A stretch of 64,000 nucleotides of DNA from an uncultured Opitutia bacterium. GTDB lineage: Bacteria > Verrucomicrobiota > Verrucomicrobiia > Opitutales > UBA953. The stretch spans positions 22,381 through 86,380 of the forward strand of contig CAIWNE010000086.1 of NCBI GenBank assembly GCA_903913915.1, read 5' to 3'. This document shows, one piece after another, positions 10,945-20,644 of this stretch (position 1 is the first letter of the stretch; each line of letters starts with the position of its first letter). The notes beneath the pieces were generated by a model, which worked only from the letters and a program-made list of their open reading frames with translations, had not been told where the DNA came from and ran no database searches. Position numbers and translations under genes: made by a program.

Positions 10945-10976
10945 AAAAGGCGAAGCCAGGTGCTTCGCCTTTTTTG
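10945..10976 (+). terminator. rho-independent terminator after first vWA gene
   Basis: AAAAGGCGAAGC-CAGGT-GCTTCGCCTTTT is a 12-bp perfect stem with a 5-nt loop running into a T-tract (TTTTTTG). It begins 21 bp after the stop at 10924, so the two vWA paralogues are probably separate transcription units. Confidence 0.85.
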
Positions 10977-11072
10977 TCGGGACTTCATCTGGGGCGAACG
11001 TCTGGTCCGACAGCGGGGATTCTCCGACACTCCCTTCGCTTGAGCCGGATCTGCGTCGCCTAGACTGGCGTG

Positions 11073-12149
11073 ATGACCCGTTCGCAACCGATCGTCGCGC
11101 GTCGTCCCAGGGAGCGCTCGCTAGGCGGCCTGCTGCTTTCCCTGGGGCTGCACGGCCTGCTCGTCGTCGCGGCCTGTTGGGTCGTCTTTCGTACGCCTAA
11201 GGCTGGGCCGAGACAGGAGTTCGTCTCGCATGCGGTAGCCGGGGGCAGGTCGGGCGGTCCGACGGCTTCTCGCCCGATCCAGCGGAAGCCGAAGGTCGCG
11301 ACGCCGCAGCGTCGGCTGACCTCGAAGTCGGCCAGCGCGACGCTGGCTTTGCCGCCGATGAAGGCGATGACGCCGGAGATAGGGCTCGCGGGTCTGTCCG
11401 GCGGACAAGGCAAGGGTGGTTTCGGCCGCGGCCATGGATCGTTCGGCGGCGCCGGACTCGGCTCAGGCCCAGGCAGCCGCGCCGGTTTCGTCGGCCGACC
11501 CGTGATGGGCGCGTTCATCCGCGCGAAACGCGTCGCGGTCTACCTCGATTGCTCAGGATCGATGCGTGCCTATCTCCCGCGCGTCGAGGCCGAGATCCGG
11601 AAGGAGTTCCCTGATGCGGACGTCTACCGTTTTGACGGAGCAAGGGTGGTGGGGTTGGGCGACATGGTCGTCTACGGCCGTAAATTCCATGGTGTGGCGC
11701 CGAAGCTCCGGGAGGGACCGACGCAGACCTCGCTCGAGAGCCTTACGCCGACCGGAAAGTCCGTCCAAGCCAAGGTCCGTGCCGCTTGCGAGAAGGGCTC
11801 GCTTGGCGCGTGGGTGGATCGGCTGCTGGCCGAGCCGTACGATGCCTTGGTGGTTTTCTCCGACTTTCAGGATGGCGTCCGACTCTATGAGTCGAGGAAG
11901 GGCGAGCCGAAGATGGTCTACTCGGACAGCTCCTATCATAAGATCGGCGGAGCCCAGAAGGGCCACACCCGGTGGCAACGCGAATGGCTGGAAGCCTTCG
12001 GCAAGGCCCCGCAGGGCGCCGGGCCGCGGCTATACCTGTTCACCGTCCAGCAGGAGCCCCAGCCCTTCCTGCAGGCCTGCGTGGAGGCCTCCGGAGGCTC
12101 AGCCACGTCGGTCTCCTGGTTGCGTAAGGGCGGCCGGAAGGCGCCTTGA
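11073..12149 (+). CDS. TonB-like anchored von Willebrand A domain protein (paralogue without repeat modules)
   Basis: A 358-residue paralogue of the preceding gene. The ORF track uses GTG at 11070; the adjacent ATG at 11073 is equally good. A basic N-terminus (RRPRERS) precedes a membrane anchor at about 17-36 with S23-LGL-H27, again the SxxxH pattern. After a Gly-rich linker (about 105-140), the vWA domain has MIDAS D159-C-S-G-S163 and VFSDFQDG. Segments shared with the paralogue: TSKSASA, PVMGA, YLPRVEAEIRKEFPDADVYRFDG, SLGAWVDRL, and WQREWLEAFGKAP..GPRLYLF. The protein ends just after the core domain, showing what the ancestral architecture looked like. A weak TTGAGC/TAGACT pair lies directly upstream. 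Confidence 0.85.
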   Translation: MTRSQPIVARRPRERSLGGLLLSLGLHGLLVVAACWVVFRTPKAGPRQEFVSHAVAGGRSGGPTASRPIQRKPKVATPQRRLTSKSASATLALPPMKAMTPEIGLAGLSGGQGKGGFGRGHGSFGGAGLGSGPGSRAGFVGRPVMGAFIRAKRVAVYLDCSGSMRAYLPRVEAEIRKEFPDADVYRFDGARVVGLGDMVVYGRKFHGVAPKLREGPTQTSLESLTPTGKSVQAKVRAACEKGSLGAWVDRLLAEPYDALVVFSDFQDGVRLYESRKGEPKMVYSDSSYHKIGGAQKGHTRWQREWLEAFGKAPQGAGPRLYLFTVQQEPQPFLQACVEASGGSATSVSWLRKGGRKAP

Positions 12150-12186
12150 CGGTTGCGCCCCCGGGCCGGACGGCTTGGATAGGCGA

Positions 12187-12606
12187 ATGGCCCCCTTCAC
12201 GGCAGATTATCGCGCCAATTTCTCCGACACCGACGCCGCGGGCATCGTGCATTTCTCCACGGTCTTCTTCTGGGTCGAGGCGACCGAAGAGGCTCTTTTC
12301 CGCCAACTGAAGCTGCCGTTCATCCGCGCCGAAGGTTCGAAGCTGACGGGCTTTCCGCGCGTGCGCGTCGAATGCGACTTCCTTTCGCCGATCTACCGCG
12401 AAGACGTGGTGACCGTCGCGATCTCGCCGAACGAGATCGGCGACAAGAAGCTCGTCTGGGGTTTCACCGCCGCCGTCGGCGAGCGAGCCGTCGCCAAGGG
12501 CGCCCTCACGACCGTCTACGCCTGGCGCGAAGGGCAGGGGCCGATGTCGGCAGCCCTCGTCCCGCTCGAGATCAAGACGGCTCTGCAGAAGCATTTCGGG
12601 GCCTGA
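12187..12606 (+). CDS. acyl-CoA thioesterase, 4-hydroxybenzoyl-CoA thioesterase (YbgC/FadM-like) family
   Basis: Hot-dog fold hydrolase of 139 residues starting at the ATG at 12187 (MAPFTADYRANFSDTDAAGIVHFSTVFFWVEATEEALFR). The motif SDTDAAGIVHFSTVF matches the catalytic loop of 4HBT-type thioesterases, with the Asp of DxxGxVHxxxxxxW in place. The ORF-track start at 11566 lies in the vWA gene in another frame and is rejected. The substrate cannot be read from sequence. Downstream, a GT39-like membrane protein starts 3 bp after the stop. Confidence 0.88.
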   Translation: MAPFTADYRANFSDTDAAGIVHFSTVFFWVEATEEALFRQLKLPFIRAEGSKLTGFPRVRVECDFLSPIYREDVVTVAISPNEIGDKKLVWGFTAAVGERAVAKGALTTVYAWREGQGPMSAALVPLEIKTALQKHFGA

Positions 12607-12609
12607 ACG

Positions 12610-14034
12610 ATGGCCGCGGGCGACACGAAGAAGCCCTGGGCGGTGTTCGTTGCCGTGCTGCTTGGCCTCCTGTTCGTCTCGGCGGTAGGGTTGCAGGATC
12701 CGCCTCTTTTCCGTGCGCAATGGAAGCCGCAGCCGCTGCATGCGGACGAAGCCGTGCAGTGGTCCTTGGCCAAGGAGCTGTCCGAAGGCCTTCCCTACAG
12801 CTCGAATGCGGATCGCTTCCATGGTCCGACGCTCGCCCTCTCGCTCAACGCGGCTTCGAGGATCACCGGTACCCCTTTCGCGGAGATGTCCGAGTCCTAT
12901 CTCCGCAATGTCGCCGGGTTTTATCTGTTGCTGCTCTCGCTTGCGGCCCTGGCGTTGCCGGGCGTGAGCCTATGGTCGCGCCTCACCGCCGCGGCCTTCT
13001 GTCTCCTCGTCGGAGGCGGTGCGCCGTTCGGATTCTACTTCGTGCAAGAAGTGCTCCTGGTCGCGGGGCTTGCATGGGGGGTCGTGCTCTGGTTGCGTTC
13101 CGAGGCCACCGAATCTCCGGAGGGTCGCGGCCTCTGGCGCATGCTCTCCGGCCTCGCCTTCGGCTTCGCTCTGGCCTGCAAGGTCACGGCGGCGGCCTAT
13201 CTCCTCCTCTTCTTCGTCGCCTTGGTGGTCGTCCGCAAGCCGTGGGCCGACCGATACCTCGCCGGCTTCTTGTTGGGCTTGGTCGGCTCCTGGGTGATGT
13301 TCCAGGGCGTCGGCTTCACCGATGTCCACGGGCTACGTACCTGGTGGCAACAACTGGCCCGTTCGTTCGGCGTCGCGAGCGGACGCTCCGAAGATACGCT
13401 GACGGCCGTGAGCTATTGGCCATGGATCTGGGCCGCGCTCTGGTTGGCGGAGTTCTCGCTCCAGCGGTATCTGCGGGAGCGCTTTGTGCCGTTCCGCTCT
13501 AGCGCCACCGACTTCATCTTGGTCTTCGTCGGGCTGATCTTCGTCTTCCACCTTTTCCTGCCTTACAAGACCCCTTGGCTGCTCTACGGCGTCATGGCCT
13601 TGCCGCTGGTGTTGCTGGTGCCTGCTCAGCTCGGGGAGGGCTGGAGGAAGGACGGATTACTGCTGGTCGGCTTGCTGGTCTCGGCGGCCTACGCGGCGGG
13701 CGACTTCGCGAAGCATTCCGAGACGGCTATGCCAGTCCGCGAATTTGTCAGCCGTGTCGAGCGGGTCAGCGAGGCCTATAAGGAAGGTAAATTCTACATC
13801 GCCGTCGAAGGCGGGCACTATTGGCCGCTGCCTTATTACCTGCGGAAGTATCCGGTCGGCTACGGGGAATTTCCGCAGGCCTCCAAGGCGCCGCTGCGGC
13901 TGATCCCGGCGACGGACGCCAGCGAGCCGGTCATCCCGGGGTATGCGGTCGGCAGCCTCACGGTCCGCGAAGGCGGGGACCGTTATTGGGTGCTGGTTGC
14001 CAAAGGCTACGAAAGCGTTTTCATCGGCAAGTAA
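12610..14034 (+). CDS. polytopic membrane protein, GT39 / TIGR03663-like glycosyltransferase-type
   Basis: A 474-residue integral membrane protein with roughly ten hydrophobic segments and a soluble C-terminus of about 100 residues. Motifs suggest the GT-C/GT39-like family exemplified by TIGR03663 (Agl23-type): an acidic pair in the first periplasmic loop (LHADEAVQW), RFHGPTLAL shortly after, and a late YKTPWLLYG. If so it would transfer a sugar from a lipid-linked donor on the periplasmic side; donor and acceptor are unknown. Packed between a thioesterase (3-bp gap) and an ApbE-like gene (3-bp gap), so the three are probably co-transcribed. Confidence 0.6.
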   Translation: MAAGDTKKPWAVFVAVLLGLLFVSAVGLQDPPLFRAQWKPQPLHADEAVQWSLAKELSEGLPYSSNADRFHGPTLALSLNAASRITGTPFAEMSESYLRNVAGFYLLLLSLAALALPGVSLWSRLTAAAFCLLVGGGAPFGFYFVQEVLLVAGLAWGVVLWLRSEATESPEGRGLWRMLSGLAFGFALACKVTAAAYLLLFFVALVVVRKPWADRYLAGFLLGLVGSWVMFQGVGFTDVHGLRTWWQQLARSFGVASGRSEDTLTAVSYWPWIWAALWLAEFSLQRYLRERFVPFRSSATDFILVFVGLIFVFHLFLPYKTPWLLYGVMALPLVLLVPAQLGEGWRKDGLLLVGLLVSAAYAAGDFAKHSETAMPVREFVSRVERVSEAYKEGKFYIAVEGGHYWPLPYYLRKYPVGYGEFPQASKAPLRLIPATDASEPVIPGYAVGSLTVREGGDRYWVLVAKGYESVFIGK

Positions 14035-14037
14035 GCC

Positions 14038-14949
14038 ATGGAAGACACCCCGATCATCCACAATTTCTCGCACGAGGCCTTCGGCTCCCGTTTCTGGGTC
14101 CGGATCGCGTCGGAGGACGGCGTCTATGCCCGCAACGCCGCGGAGGCCCTGTTCCAGCATCTAGACGACCTTGATTTCCAGATCGACCGGCGTCACGACA
14201 GCGGACCGGTCGCGGCGATCAACCAGATGCCCGAAGGCGCGATGGTCGCGGCCTCGGAGCACGTGCAGGCCCTCTGGAATTTCTCCAAGGACGTCAGCGC
14301 CGAGACCGGCAAGGCCTTCGACGCCACCGCGGGAGCCTTGTTCGGCTACTGGAAGAACCGCGGAGACATGCCTTTCAATCCTGATGACCAGGCCTGGAAC
14401 CAGGTGATGTCGGCCTATCGCGACGGCGAATTCCGCCTCGATGGCTGCGAACTCACCTGCGTGAAGTTCGGTTGCGCCGTCGACTTCGGAGCGGTCGTCC
14501 GCGGTTATGCGTTGGATCGCATGGCGGACATGCTTGAGAGCAGCTGGGGCATCCATCGCGCCTTGCTCATGGCCTCCGGCAGCGTGACCCTCGCCCTCGA
14601 CCCTCCTGGCGAAGGAGCCGGCTGGCGCATCGGCGTCGGCGCGGATGCGGAGATCAAACTCTGCCGCTTCGCGATGGCCAGCAAGACCGCCGACACCACG
14701 CACGGCAACCTGGTGGACCCTCGCACGGGTCAGGTCGTCTCACTGCCTGGCCCGGTCCGCTCGATCGCGACCTCGGCCCTCGAGGCCGAAGGGCTCGCCA
14801 TGGCGGCTGCCGTCCTGAACGCCTCCGAGGCCGAAGAGTTCGTGAACCGCGGTTGCAGCCGCGGACTTTGGTTGCCCGACGGCACCAAGCTCGGTTCGGT
14901 GACCTATTTCGAGGTGACGGAACGTCCGAAGCCCGAAGCGGCTACCTGA
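14038..14949 (+). CDS. ApbE-like FAD:protein FMN transferase homologue with altered active-site residues
   Basis: A 303-residue homologue of ApbE, which attaches FMN covalently to Thr residues of Nqr/Rnf-type proteins. Family landmarks are recognizable: FDATAGALFGYW, VDFGAVVRGYALD, and GNLVDPRTGQVV. Several key positions are changed: the usual GGN-type motif reads LMASGSV, and the C-terminal Mg-binding stretch ADALATA reads AEGLAMA (E251, M255). There is no signal peptide, unlike exported ApbE proteins. It may be a cytosolic or non-catalytic relative. The 3' end overlaps the convergent TPR gene by 8 bp. Confidence 0.75.
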   Translation: MEDTPIIHNFSHEAFGSRFWVRIASEDGVYARNAAEALFQHLDDLDFQIDRRHDSGPVAAINQMPEGAMVAASEHVQALWNFSKDVSAETGKAFDATAGALFGYWKNRGDMPFNPDDQAWNQVMSAYRDGEFRLDGCELTCVKFGCAVDFGAVVRGYALDRMADMLESSWGIHRALLMASGSVTLALDPPGEGAGWRIGVGADAEIKLCRFAMASKTADTTHGNLVDPRTGQVVSLPGPVRSIATSALEAEGLAMAAAVLNASEAEEFVNRGCSRGLWLPDGTKLGSVTYFEVTERPKPEAAT

Positions 14950-16696
14950 GCTTCGCTTCCACGTCGCGCAGCAGCGTCTCGCGGTCGCCCGAAAAGAGGT
15001 AGACGTCCGACCCGAGACGTCGCAGGGCGGTCTGGAGGACTTCCTTGGAGGGTCGGCGATTCTGCATCAGCCGGCGAAGGTAGGTCTCCAGGTCGGCCGC
15101 GATCCGCGGGTGGTCGAGCTTGAGCTGGACGATCTGCTGGAGCACGGCCTGGTTGGTCTCGTTCTGCAGGTGCGCCTGGATCAGCACGTCGTTGGCCTCG
15201 TCGTAGCGCTGGGCGGCGATGAGCTTGCGGCTGGCCGAGATGAGCACCTGCGGCGGCACGCTGCGGTTCTGCATCAGCTTCTGGAGGTTGATCGAGCCGA
15301 TCTCCGTCTGGCCGTCGGCGAAGTACGCGATCGTGCGCAACGCCTCGAAGGCGATGCGGGTCTCGGCCACCCACTGGTCGCGTTCGGCCTGCTTGTAGAG
15401 CTCGTCGACCAGCAGGATGGTCTCCCGCGCGCGGCCGGCGTTCAGCAGGCATTCGACGTGCACGAGGTCGAAGCGCACGCGGTTGGTGAAGCGACGCTCC
15501 TTGGCGAGCTTCGCCAGGCGCGAGGTGAGGGCGACGTCGGCGGTGTCGTTGCCGAAGCGGGCCAGGTCGAGCATCGCCTGTTCCTGGTTGCCGAAGCGGG
15601 CGACGGCTTTCTCCACGACGAGCGCGCGTTGGGCGCGGTTGGCTTCGCCCGGCAGGAGGTAGAGGGATTGGGTCAGCAGTCCGGGGTTGTCGGGCATGCT
15701 GATGGCGAGCAGGTCGAGGCAATCCTTCGCGCGCGCCAGTTCGCCGGTCTCCTTGAGCCAGCGGGCCTTGATCTCGAGCAGGCGGATGCCGGCCGGATAG
15801 GCCGCCAAGGCGGCGTCGATCTCGGCGAGGGCGCCTGCCCGATCGCCGCTTTCCCAGAGAATCTGGCAGTTGAGCAGGTAGCCGTCGGCGGTCTGGTCCA
15901 GGCGGTGTTCCTTGATGATCTTCGTGGCGTCCGCGAAGTCGCCCCGCAGGAAATGGGCTTGGGCCGCGGCGATCCGCAGGTCGGCCTTGATGTCGGCGGA
16001 GACCTCCGCGTCGTCGATGAACTTGCCTGCGGTCTCGATCAGGCGCCTGTCCTGGTCCAGCATGAAGCAGCGGTAGATGTACTGGCGGAAGTACTCGCGG
16101 TCCTGTTTCGCGAAGACCAGGGATTCCTCGAGCAGCTGATAGCCGTCGAGCGGGCGTTGGAAGGCGAAGAAGAGGTCCGCGCAGAGGCGCTGGGCCTCGA
16201 GGTTGGCCGGGGTGAGCTGGGCGCCGGTGCCGATGTATTTCGCGAACTCCGCGTAGTCCTGGCGGGCGAGGGCGGCCTTGGCGACGGAGACGAAATATTC
16301 GCCTTTGCGGTAGAGGTGGGCGGCCCTGCCGTACGTGTCCTTGACCGCGAGGAGTTTCGCCCGTTCGCGTTGCCTGATCTGTTCCTTGCCGAGGAAGAGA
16401 TCCGTGGCGGAGTTCGCCAAGGTGTCCGGCAGGTAGAGATACATGTCGGCTCTTCGCGTCGTGGGGATGCCGTTCATGTACCTTTCCTTGAAGTAGTTCG
16501 CTTCCGACAGGGCTGCCCAGGCCAGCACGAGGAAGACCGGGAAGAGCATGGCGATCCGTTTCCAGTCCGGACGGTATTTCTTCTCCTTGTAGCCGATGGC
16601 CTCGACGATGACCATCCCCAGCAGGATAGAGTAGCTCGAGCGCGAGCTCTGCCCTTGGCCGTAGACGTAGTGGGGTTCGGCTGACATGCCTGCCAC
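14942..16696 (-). CDS. membrane-anchored tetratricopeptide-repeat protein
   Basis: A 584-residue protein (or 581 from the in-frame ATG at 16687). The N-terminal 40 residues are polar, one membrane segment lies near 46-65 (IAMLFPVFLVLAWAALSEA), and the rest is an alpha-helical repeat array with TPR-like units (for example GDRAGALAEIDAALAAYPAGIRLLEIKARWL and QRYDEANDVLIQAHLQNETNQAVLQQIV). No catalytic motif is visible. Likely a scaffold for an envelope complex. GTG at 16696 has a purine run (gggagcggga) upstream and is kept as start. I do not recognize a named family. Confidence 0.75.
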   Translation of the reverse strand: MAGMSAEPHYVYGQGQSSRSSYSILLGMVIVEAIGYKEKKYRPDWKRIAMLFPVFLVLAWAALSEANYFKERYMNGIPTTRRADMYLYLPDTLANSATDLFLGKEQIRQRERAKLLAVKDTYGRAAHLYRKGEYFVSVAKAALARQDYAEFAKYIGTGAQLTPANLEAQRLCADLFFAFQRPLDGYQLLEESLVFAKQDREYFRQYIYRCFMLDQDRRLIETAGKFIDDAEVSADIKADLRIAAAQAHFLRGDFADATKIIKEHRLDQTADGYLLNCQILWESGDRAGALAEIDAALAAYPAGIRLLEIKARWLKETGELARAKDCLDLLAISMPDNPGLLTQSLYLLPGEANRAQRALVVEKAVARFGNQEQAMLDLARFGNDTADVALTSRLAKLAKERRFTNRVRFDLVHVECLLNAGRARETILLVDELYKQAERDQWVAETRIAFEALRTIAYFADGQTEIGSINLQKLMQNRSVPPQVLISASRKLIAAQRYDEANDVLIQAHLQNETNQAVLQQIVQLKLDHPRIAADLETYLRRLMQNRRPSKEVLQTALRRLGSDVYLFSGDRETLLRDVEAKLR

Positions 16697-16739
16697 GATG
16701 TTCCCGCTCCCCCGGGGGCGGGCAAGAGCGGATTGCCCG

Positions 16740-18764
16740 TCAGAGGTTCTCCGCGGCCTCTGTTGCGGTCTTCACGGCCGCGAGGCAGGTCTGGCCCACG
16801 CAGACGGCGAAACCGCCGGCGCCTGGCTCCTGAAGCAGGAAGACGGGGCGATAGGGACGGGCATGCGGCGGAGTCTTATCGTCGCCGTTGAGCGCGATAC
16901 GCAATTCATCCCAGCCGCCGGCGGATTTCACGGTCGCGTACCCGATGGCGAAACGGGCGATGCCGTCCAAGGCATGGGCGACGCCGTTAGGGACGTTCTT
17001 GCAGAGTCCGCCGTATGCCGTGGAAAGGTCGGTGAATTCACGAGCCCAGCGGACATCCGATGACAACATCTGGATCTGGCCGAGGCCGTGGAGCAGGGAG
17101 GAGTTTCCGGACGGGATGGCGTTGTCGAACCAGTCTTTCTGGCGGACCGAAAGGTCTTCCCGGTCGGCCGGCACCACGAAGGAGCCGACGGAGCGGGGGT
17201 CGCCGAACAGTTCCTGGGCCGCGAGGAGGAGGTCTTCGGCACGCTTGCCGTAAGGATGCGCGATTCCCGGCCGGACCCATTCCGCGAAGGCGGCGAGCGC
17301 GCATTCCGCTTCGGCGAGCCAGGCGTAGTCGCTCAGGTTGCCGGCCAGGCCGGTCTTGTCGCCATGGGCGACCGAGAGCAGGCGGACTTCCTTCGCTTCG
17401 CGGGCGAAGCGCCGCCAGAGATTCGCTTCGATCTCGATGGCGAGCTCGAGCCAATCCCTCCGATTCAGGATCCAACCCGCCTTGGCCAGGTTGCCGATGA
17501 GCAGCGCGTTCCAACTGAGCAGGTTCTTGTCGTCGCGCGCGGGTTGCGGACGTCGGTCGCGTAAGGCGAGCAGCTTGTGTCTCGCGCCGGCGAAGCGAAG
17601 GCGCGCGTCGTGGTCGCCCTTGAGCTTGGGGATGTTCTTTCCCTCGAAGTTGCCTTTGTCCGAAAGGCCGTAGGCCTGCGCGAAGGCGAAGGCCTCGTCG
17701 CCGAGGGCGTCGGCCACTTCGGGCGCCGTCCAGACGTAGGTCGTACCTTCGTGGTGGTCCGTATCCGCGTCGAGCGAGGCGGCGAAAAGGCCGTTGGCGG
17801 TACGCATCTCGCGCAGCAGCCAGCCGACGGTCTCGACGCAGACGTCGGCGTACAGCGGGTCGCGGTAGCGGGCCCAGGCTTCGGCGTAGGTGCCGAGGAG
17901 CTGGGCGTTGTCGTACAGCATCTTTTCGAAGTGCGGCACGGTCCAGTCGCGGTCCACGCAGTAGCGATGGAAGCCGCCGCCGACCTGGTCAAACAGGCCG
18001 CCGCGGGCCATGGAACCGAGCGTGATGGTCAGCACGGCGTCGATGCGCGAGGCGAGCGCGCGGTCGGCTTCGACGACGGCGGCTCCGCGGAGGCCGAGGA
18101 GGAAGTTGAGCGTGTGCGGCGCCGGGAACTTGGGCGCGGCGCCGAAGCCGCCGAAGGCGTCGTCATGCTGCTCGCAGATGCGGCGGGCGGCGGCGACCAG
18201 GTCGTCGGGCGAAGGCGAGGTGCCGTCGGCGTCCGGCGCCCGCGTCAGGTGCGTGAGGTTCTGCGCGATGGCGTCGGCATTGGCGGCGAGCTCGGACTTG
18301 TTGCGATGGTAGAAGTCCGAGACGCGCATGATCAGCTGCGGCCAGGGGACCTGGCCGTGTCCGCGGTCTTCGGGCGGGAAATAGGTGCCGCCGAAGAAGG
18401 GCCGTCCGTCCGGCAGGCAGAAGCAGTTGAGGGGCCAGCCGCCGTGTCCCTGGATCATCTGCACGGCGTCCATCATCAGCTTGTCGACCTCGGGGCGTTC
18501 CTCGCGGTCGACCTTGATGCAGATGAAATGCTGGTTCATCAGGTCGGCGATCCACGGCTGTTCGAAGGATTCTCGGGCCATGACGTGGCACCAGTGGCAG
18601 GAGGAGTAGCCGACCGACACCAGGACGGGCTTGTCCTTGGCCTTGGCTTCCGCGAACGCTTCGGCGCACCAAGGCCACCAATGGACGGGGTTGGCCTCGT
18701 GTTGGCGGAGGTAGAGCGAGCTTTCGTGGGCCAGGCGGTTCGACACGTCTGGGAAGGTTGGCAT
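16740..18764 (-). CDS. YyaL/DUF255 thioredoxin-domain protein (spermatogenesis-associated protein 20 family)
   Basis: A 674-residue member of the widely conserved DUF255 family: an N-terminal thioredoxin-like domain followed by a glycosidase-like alpha/alpha barrel. Diagnostic segments: [22 protein letters not shown], the redox-like motif [20 protein letters not shown], and GGWPLN. The barrel part begins near 180 ([39 protein letters not shown]). Length matches the family. The biochemical role of this family is not settled. It is divergent from mutL (149 bp between starts, no obvious motif noted) and follows no tight operon. Confidence 0.92.
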   Translation of the reverse strand: MPTFPDVSNRLAHESSLYLRQHEANPVHWWPWCAEAFAEAKAKDKPVLVSVGYSSCHWCHVMARESFEQPWIADLMNQHFICIKVDREERPEVDKLMMDAVQMIQGHGGWPLNCFCLPDGRPFFGGTYFPPEDRGHGQVPWPQLIMRVSDFYHRNKSELAANADAIAQNLTHLTRAPDADGTSPSPDDLVAAARRICEQHDDAFGGFGAAPKFPAPHTLNFLLGLRGAAVVEADRALASRIDAVLTITLGSMARGGLFDQVGGGFHRYCVDRDWTVPHFEKMLYDNAQLLGTYAEAWARYRDPLYADVCVETVGWLLREMRTANGLFAASLDADTDHHEGTTYVWTAPEVADALGDEAFAFAQAYGLSDKGNFEGKNIPKLKGDHDARLRFAGARHKLLALRDRRPQPARDDKNLLSWNALLIGNLAKAGWILNRRDWLELAIEIEANLWRRFAREAKEVRLLSVAHGDKTGLAGNLSDYAWLAEAECALAAFAEWVRPGIAHPYGKRAEDLLLAAQELFGDPRSVGSFVVPADREDLSVRQKDWFDNAIPSGNSSLLHGLGQIQMLSSDVRWAREFTDLSTAYGGLCKNVPNGVAHALDGIARFAIGYATVKSAGGWDELRIALNGDDKTPPHARPYRPVFLLQEPGAGGFAVCVGQTCLAAVKTATEAAENL

Positions 18765-18913
18765 CCTTCGGCAGGGTGCAACAAAGACCGTTTCCGAGCC
18801 GTTCGACTTGCAGGGGAGGGGGCTAAGGGCAAAGGTCTCCCGGTGCCTTCCGTCCGCCCCAGCCGCGTTCCTGGTCGTCCCTCCGGACGGCCCGCGGCTT
18901 TGCCTGCCTGACC

Positions 18914-20644
18914 ATGTCCACCATCCGTATCCTTGAGCCCACGGTGGCCAACCAGATCGCCGCCGGCGAGGTGGTGGAACGGCCGGCCGCGGTCATCAAG
19001 GAACTGCTGGAGAACTCCCTCGACGCCGGCGCGCGCCGCGTGACGGTCGATTTCTCCCGCGGCGGCAAGGCCCGGCTGATCATCGAGGACGATGGCAAGG
19101 GGATGACCGGCGACGAGGCCCTGCTGAGCCTGGAGCGTCATGCGACGAGCAAGATCCGGCTGGCGGCCGACCTCGACCGGATCGCGACCTTCGGATTCCG
19201 CGGCGAAGCGCTGCCGTCCATCGCGAGCGTGGCCCGCTTCACGATGCAGACGCGTCCGGCTTCCGCGCCTTCGGGCACGGAGATCGCCGTCAACGGGGGC
19301 AAGCTCATCCATCGCCGTGACCACGGCATGGCGCCGGGCACCCGCATCGAGGTCGCGAATCTTTTCCACCCCGTCCCGGCTCGCCTGAAGTTCCTCAAGT
19401 CCGACGAGACCGAGGCGGCGCACATCGTCCGCCTGGTCCGTCTCTACGCCATCGCCCATCCCGAGGTCGGTTTCCTGCTTCGTGAGGACGGACGCGAGAT
19501 CTTCCGTTCGCCGGGCAATGCTCCGCTGCTGGACCGCGTCCGTGAGATCTGGGGCCGCCAGGTGGCCGAGGAGGTCACGATCATGCCGGCCTTCGAGCGT
19601 CCGGGCATGCGCCTGAGCGGCCTGCTCGGCAAGCCGGGCGTGAGCCGCGGAACGCGTCAGGACCTCGTGACCGTGGTGAATGGTCGACCTGTGGACAGCC
19701 GTACGATGGCATTCGCGCTGACGGAGAGCTACCATACCCTGATCCCGAAGGGCCGTTATCCGCTGGCTTTCGTGTTCCTGGAGATGGACCCGGCCTGGGT
19801 CGACGTGAACGTGCATCCGGCCAAGCGCGAGGTGCGCTTCCGGGACGAAGCCAAGGTCCGCAACTTCCTGATCGAATCCGTCCTCGCGGTGCTCAGGGCT
19901 CGGGCGGATGACGGTCTGCCGTCCGCGACTGTCCCGTCGGTCACGCCGCCCACTCCGTTCACGGCCTCGGTCCCGAGCGTCAGCGCCACGGTGTCGCCTA
20001 CGCCTACAGCGTCCGCGATTTTCTCGCCGTCCGTTCCCGCTCCGGTGGCGCCGACGCCTGCGCCCGCGGTCCGTCTCGGTTGGCGCCTGCTTTCCCGCCT
20101 GCGCGAAGAACGCGCCGTCTTCGAGACGCCCACCGGCCTCGCCATCCTCGACCTGGGGGCCGCGCACCAGCGCGTGCTCTACGAATCGATCCTCGCCCAG
20201 TTCACCGCGCAGAAGCCGGTCAGCCAGCCGATGCTCGTGCCGCTGAGCATCGAACTGGATCCGCTGCCCGCGGCGGTGCTGAAGGAGCGCATGCCGCTGC
20301 TCGCTTCCGCCGGTTTCGACTTCGAGGAATACGGCCGAAACTTCTGGCGCATCCAGGCCTTGCCTGCGTGGCTCGAACCGGAGGAAGCCTTGGCCTTCGT
20401 GCGCGACCTGCTGGCCGAGATGGCCCGGCGCGAAGGCGATTTCGGCCGCCCTTCGCTGGCGTACGATGCGCTCGCCAAGATCGCGGTCACCAAGGCCCGC
20501 CGCAAGGGCGACAGCCTGTCGGACGCCGAACTGATGGAGCTCGTCCAGGCCCTGTTCCGCACCGTGCAGCCGGGAACCTGCCCACGTGGCCGCCGGACCT
20601 ACGTCGAGTGGACGGACGCCGACCTGGCCCGCCGCTTCGGCTGA
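18914..20644 (+). CDS. mutL: DNA mismatch repair protein MutL
   Basis: MutL links MutS mismatch recognition to strand processing. 576 residues: an N-terminal GHKL ATPase ([49 protein letters not shown]) to about 330, a Pro/Ser/Thr-rich linker about 335-390, and a C-terminal dimerization domain. The nuclease motif of endonuclease-type MutL (DQHAAHERILYE) reads D413[11 protein letters not shown]424, so the central H and first E are lost. The second zinc motif CPHGRP reads CPRGRR (C556), and the ACKxA motif is absent. It therefore looks like a nuclease-deficient MutL. The stop abuts the uvrB stop (convergent, 0 bp between). Confidence 0.95.
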   Translation: MSTIRILEPTVANQIAAGEVVERPAAVIKELLENSLDAGARRVTVDFSRGGKARLIIEDDGKGMTGDEALLSLERHATSKIRLAADLDRIATFGFRGEALPSIASVARFTMQTRPASAPSGTEIAVNGGKLIHRRDHGMAPGTRIEVANLFHPVPARLKFLKSDETEAAHIVRLVRLYAIAHPEVGFLLREDGREIFRSPGNAPLLDRVREIWGRQVAEEVTIMPAFERPGMRLSGLLGKPGVSRGTRQDLVTVVNGRPVDSRTMAFALTESYHTLIPKGRYPLAFVFLEMDPAWVDVNVHPAKREVRFRDEAKVRNFLIESVLAVLRARADDGLPSATVPSVTPPTPFTASVPSVSATVSPTPTASAIFSPSVPAPVAPTPAPAVRLGWRLLSRLREERAVFETPTGLAILDLGAAHQRVLYESILAQFTAQKPVSQPMLVPLSIELDPLPAAVLKERMPLLASAGFDFEEYGRNFWRIQALPAWLEPEEALAFVRDLLAEMARREGDFGRPSLAYDALAKIAVTKARRKGDSLSDAELMELVQALFRTVQPGTCPRGRRTYVEWTDADLARRFG

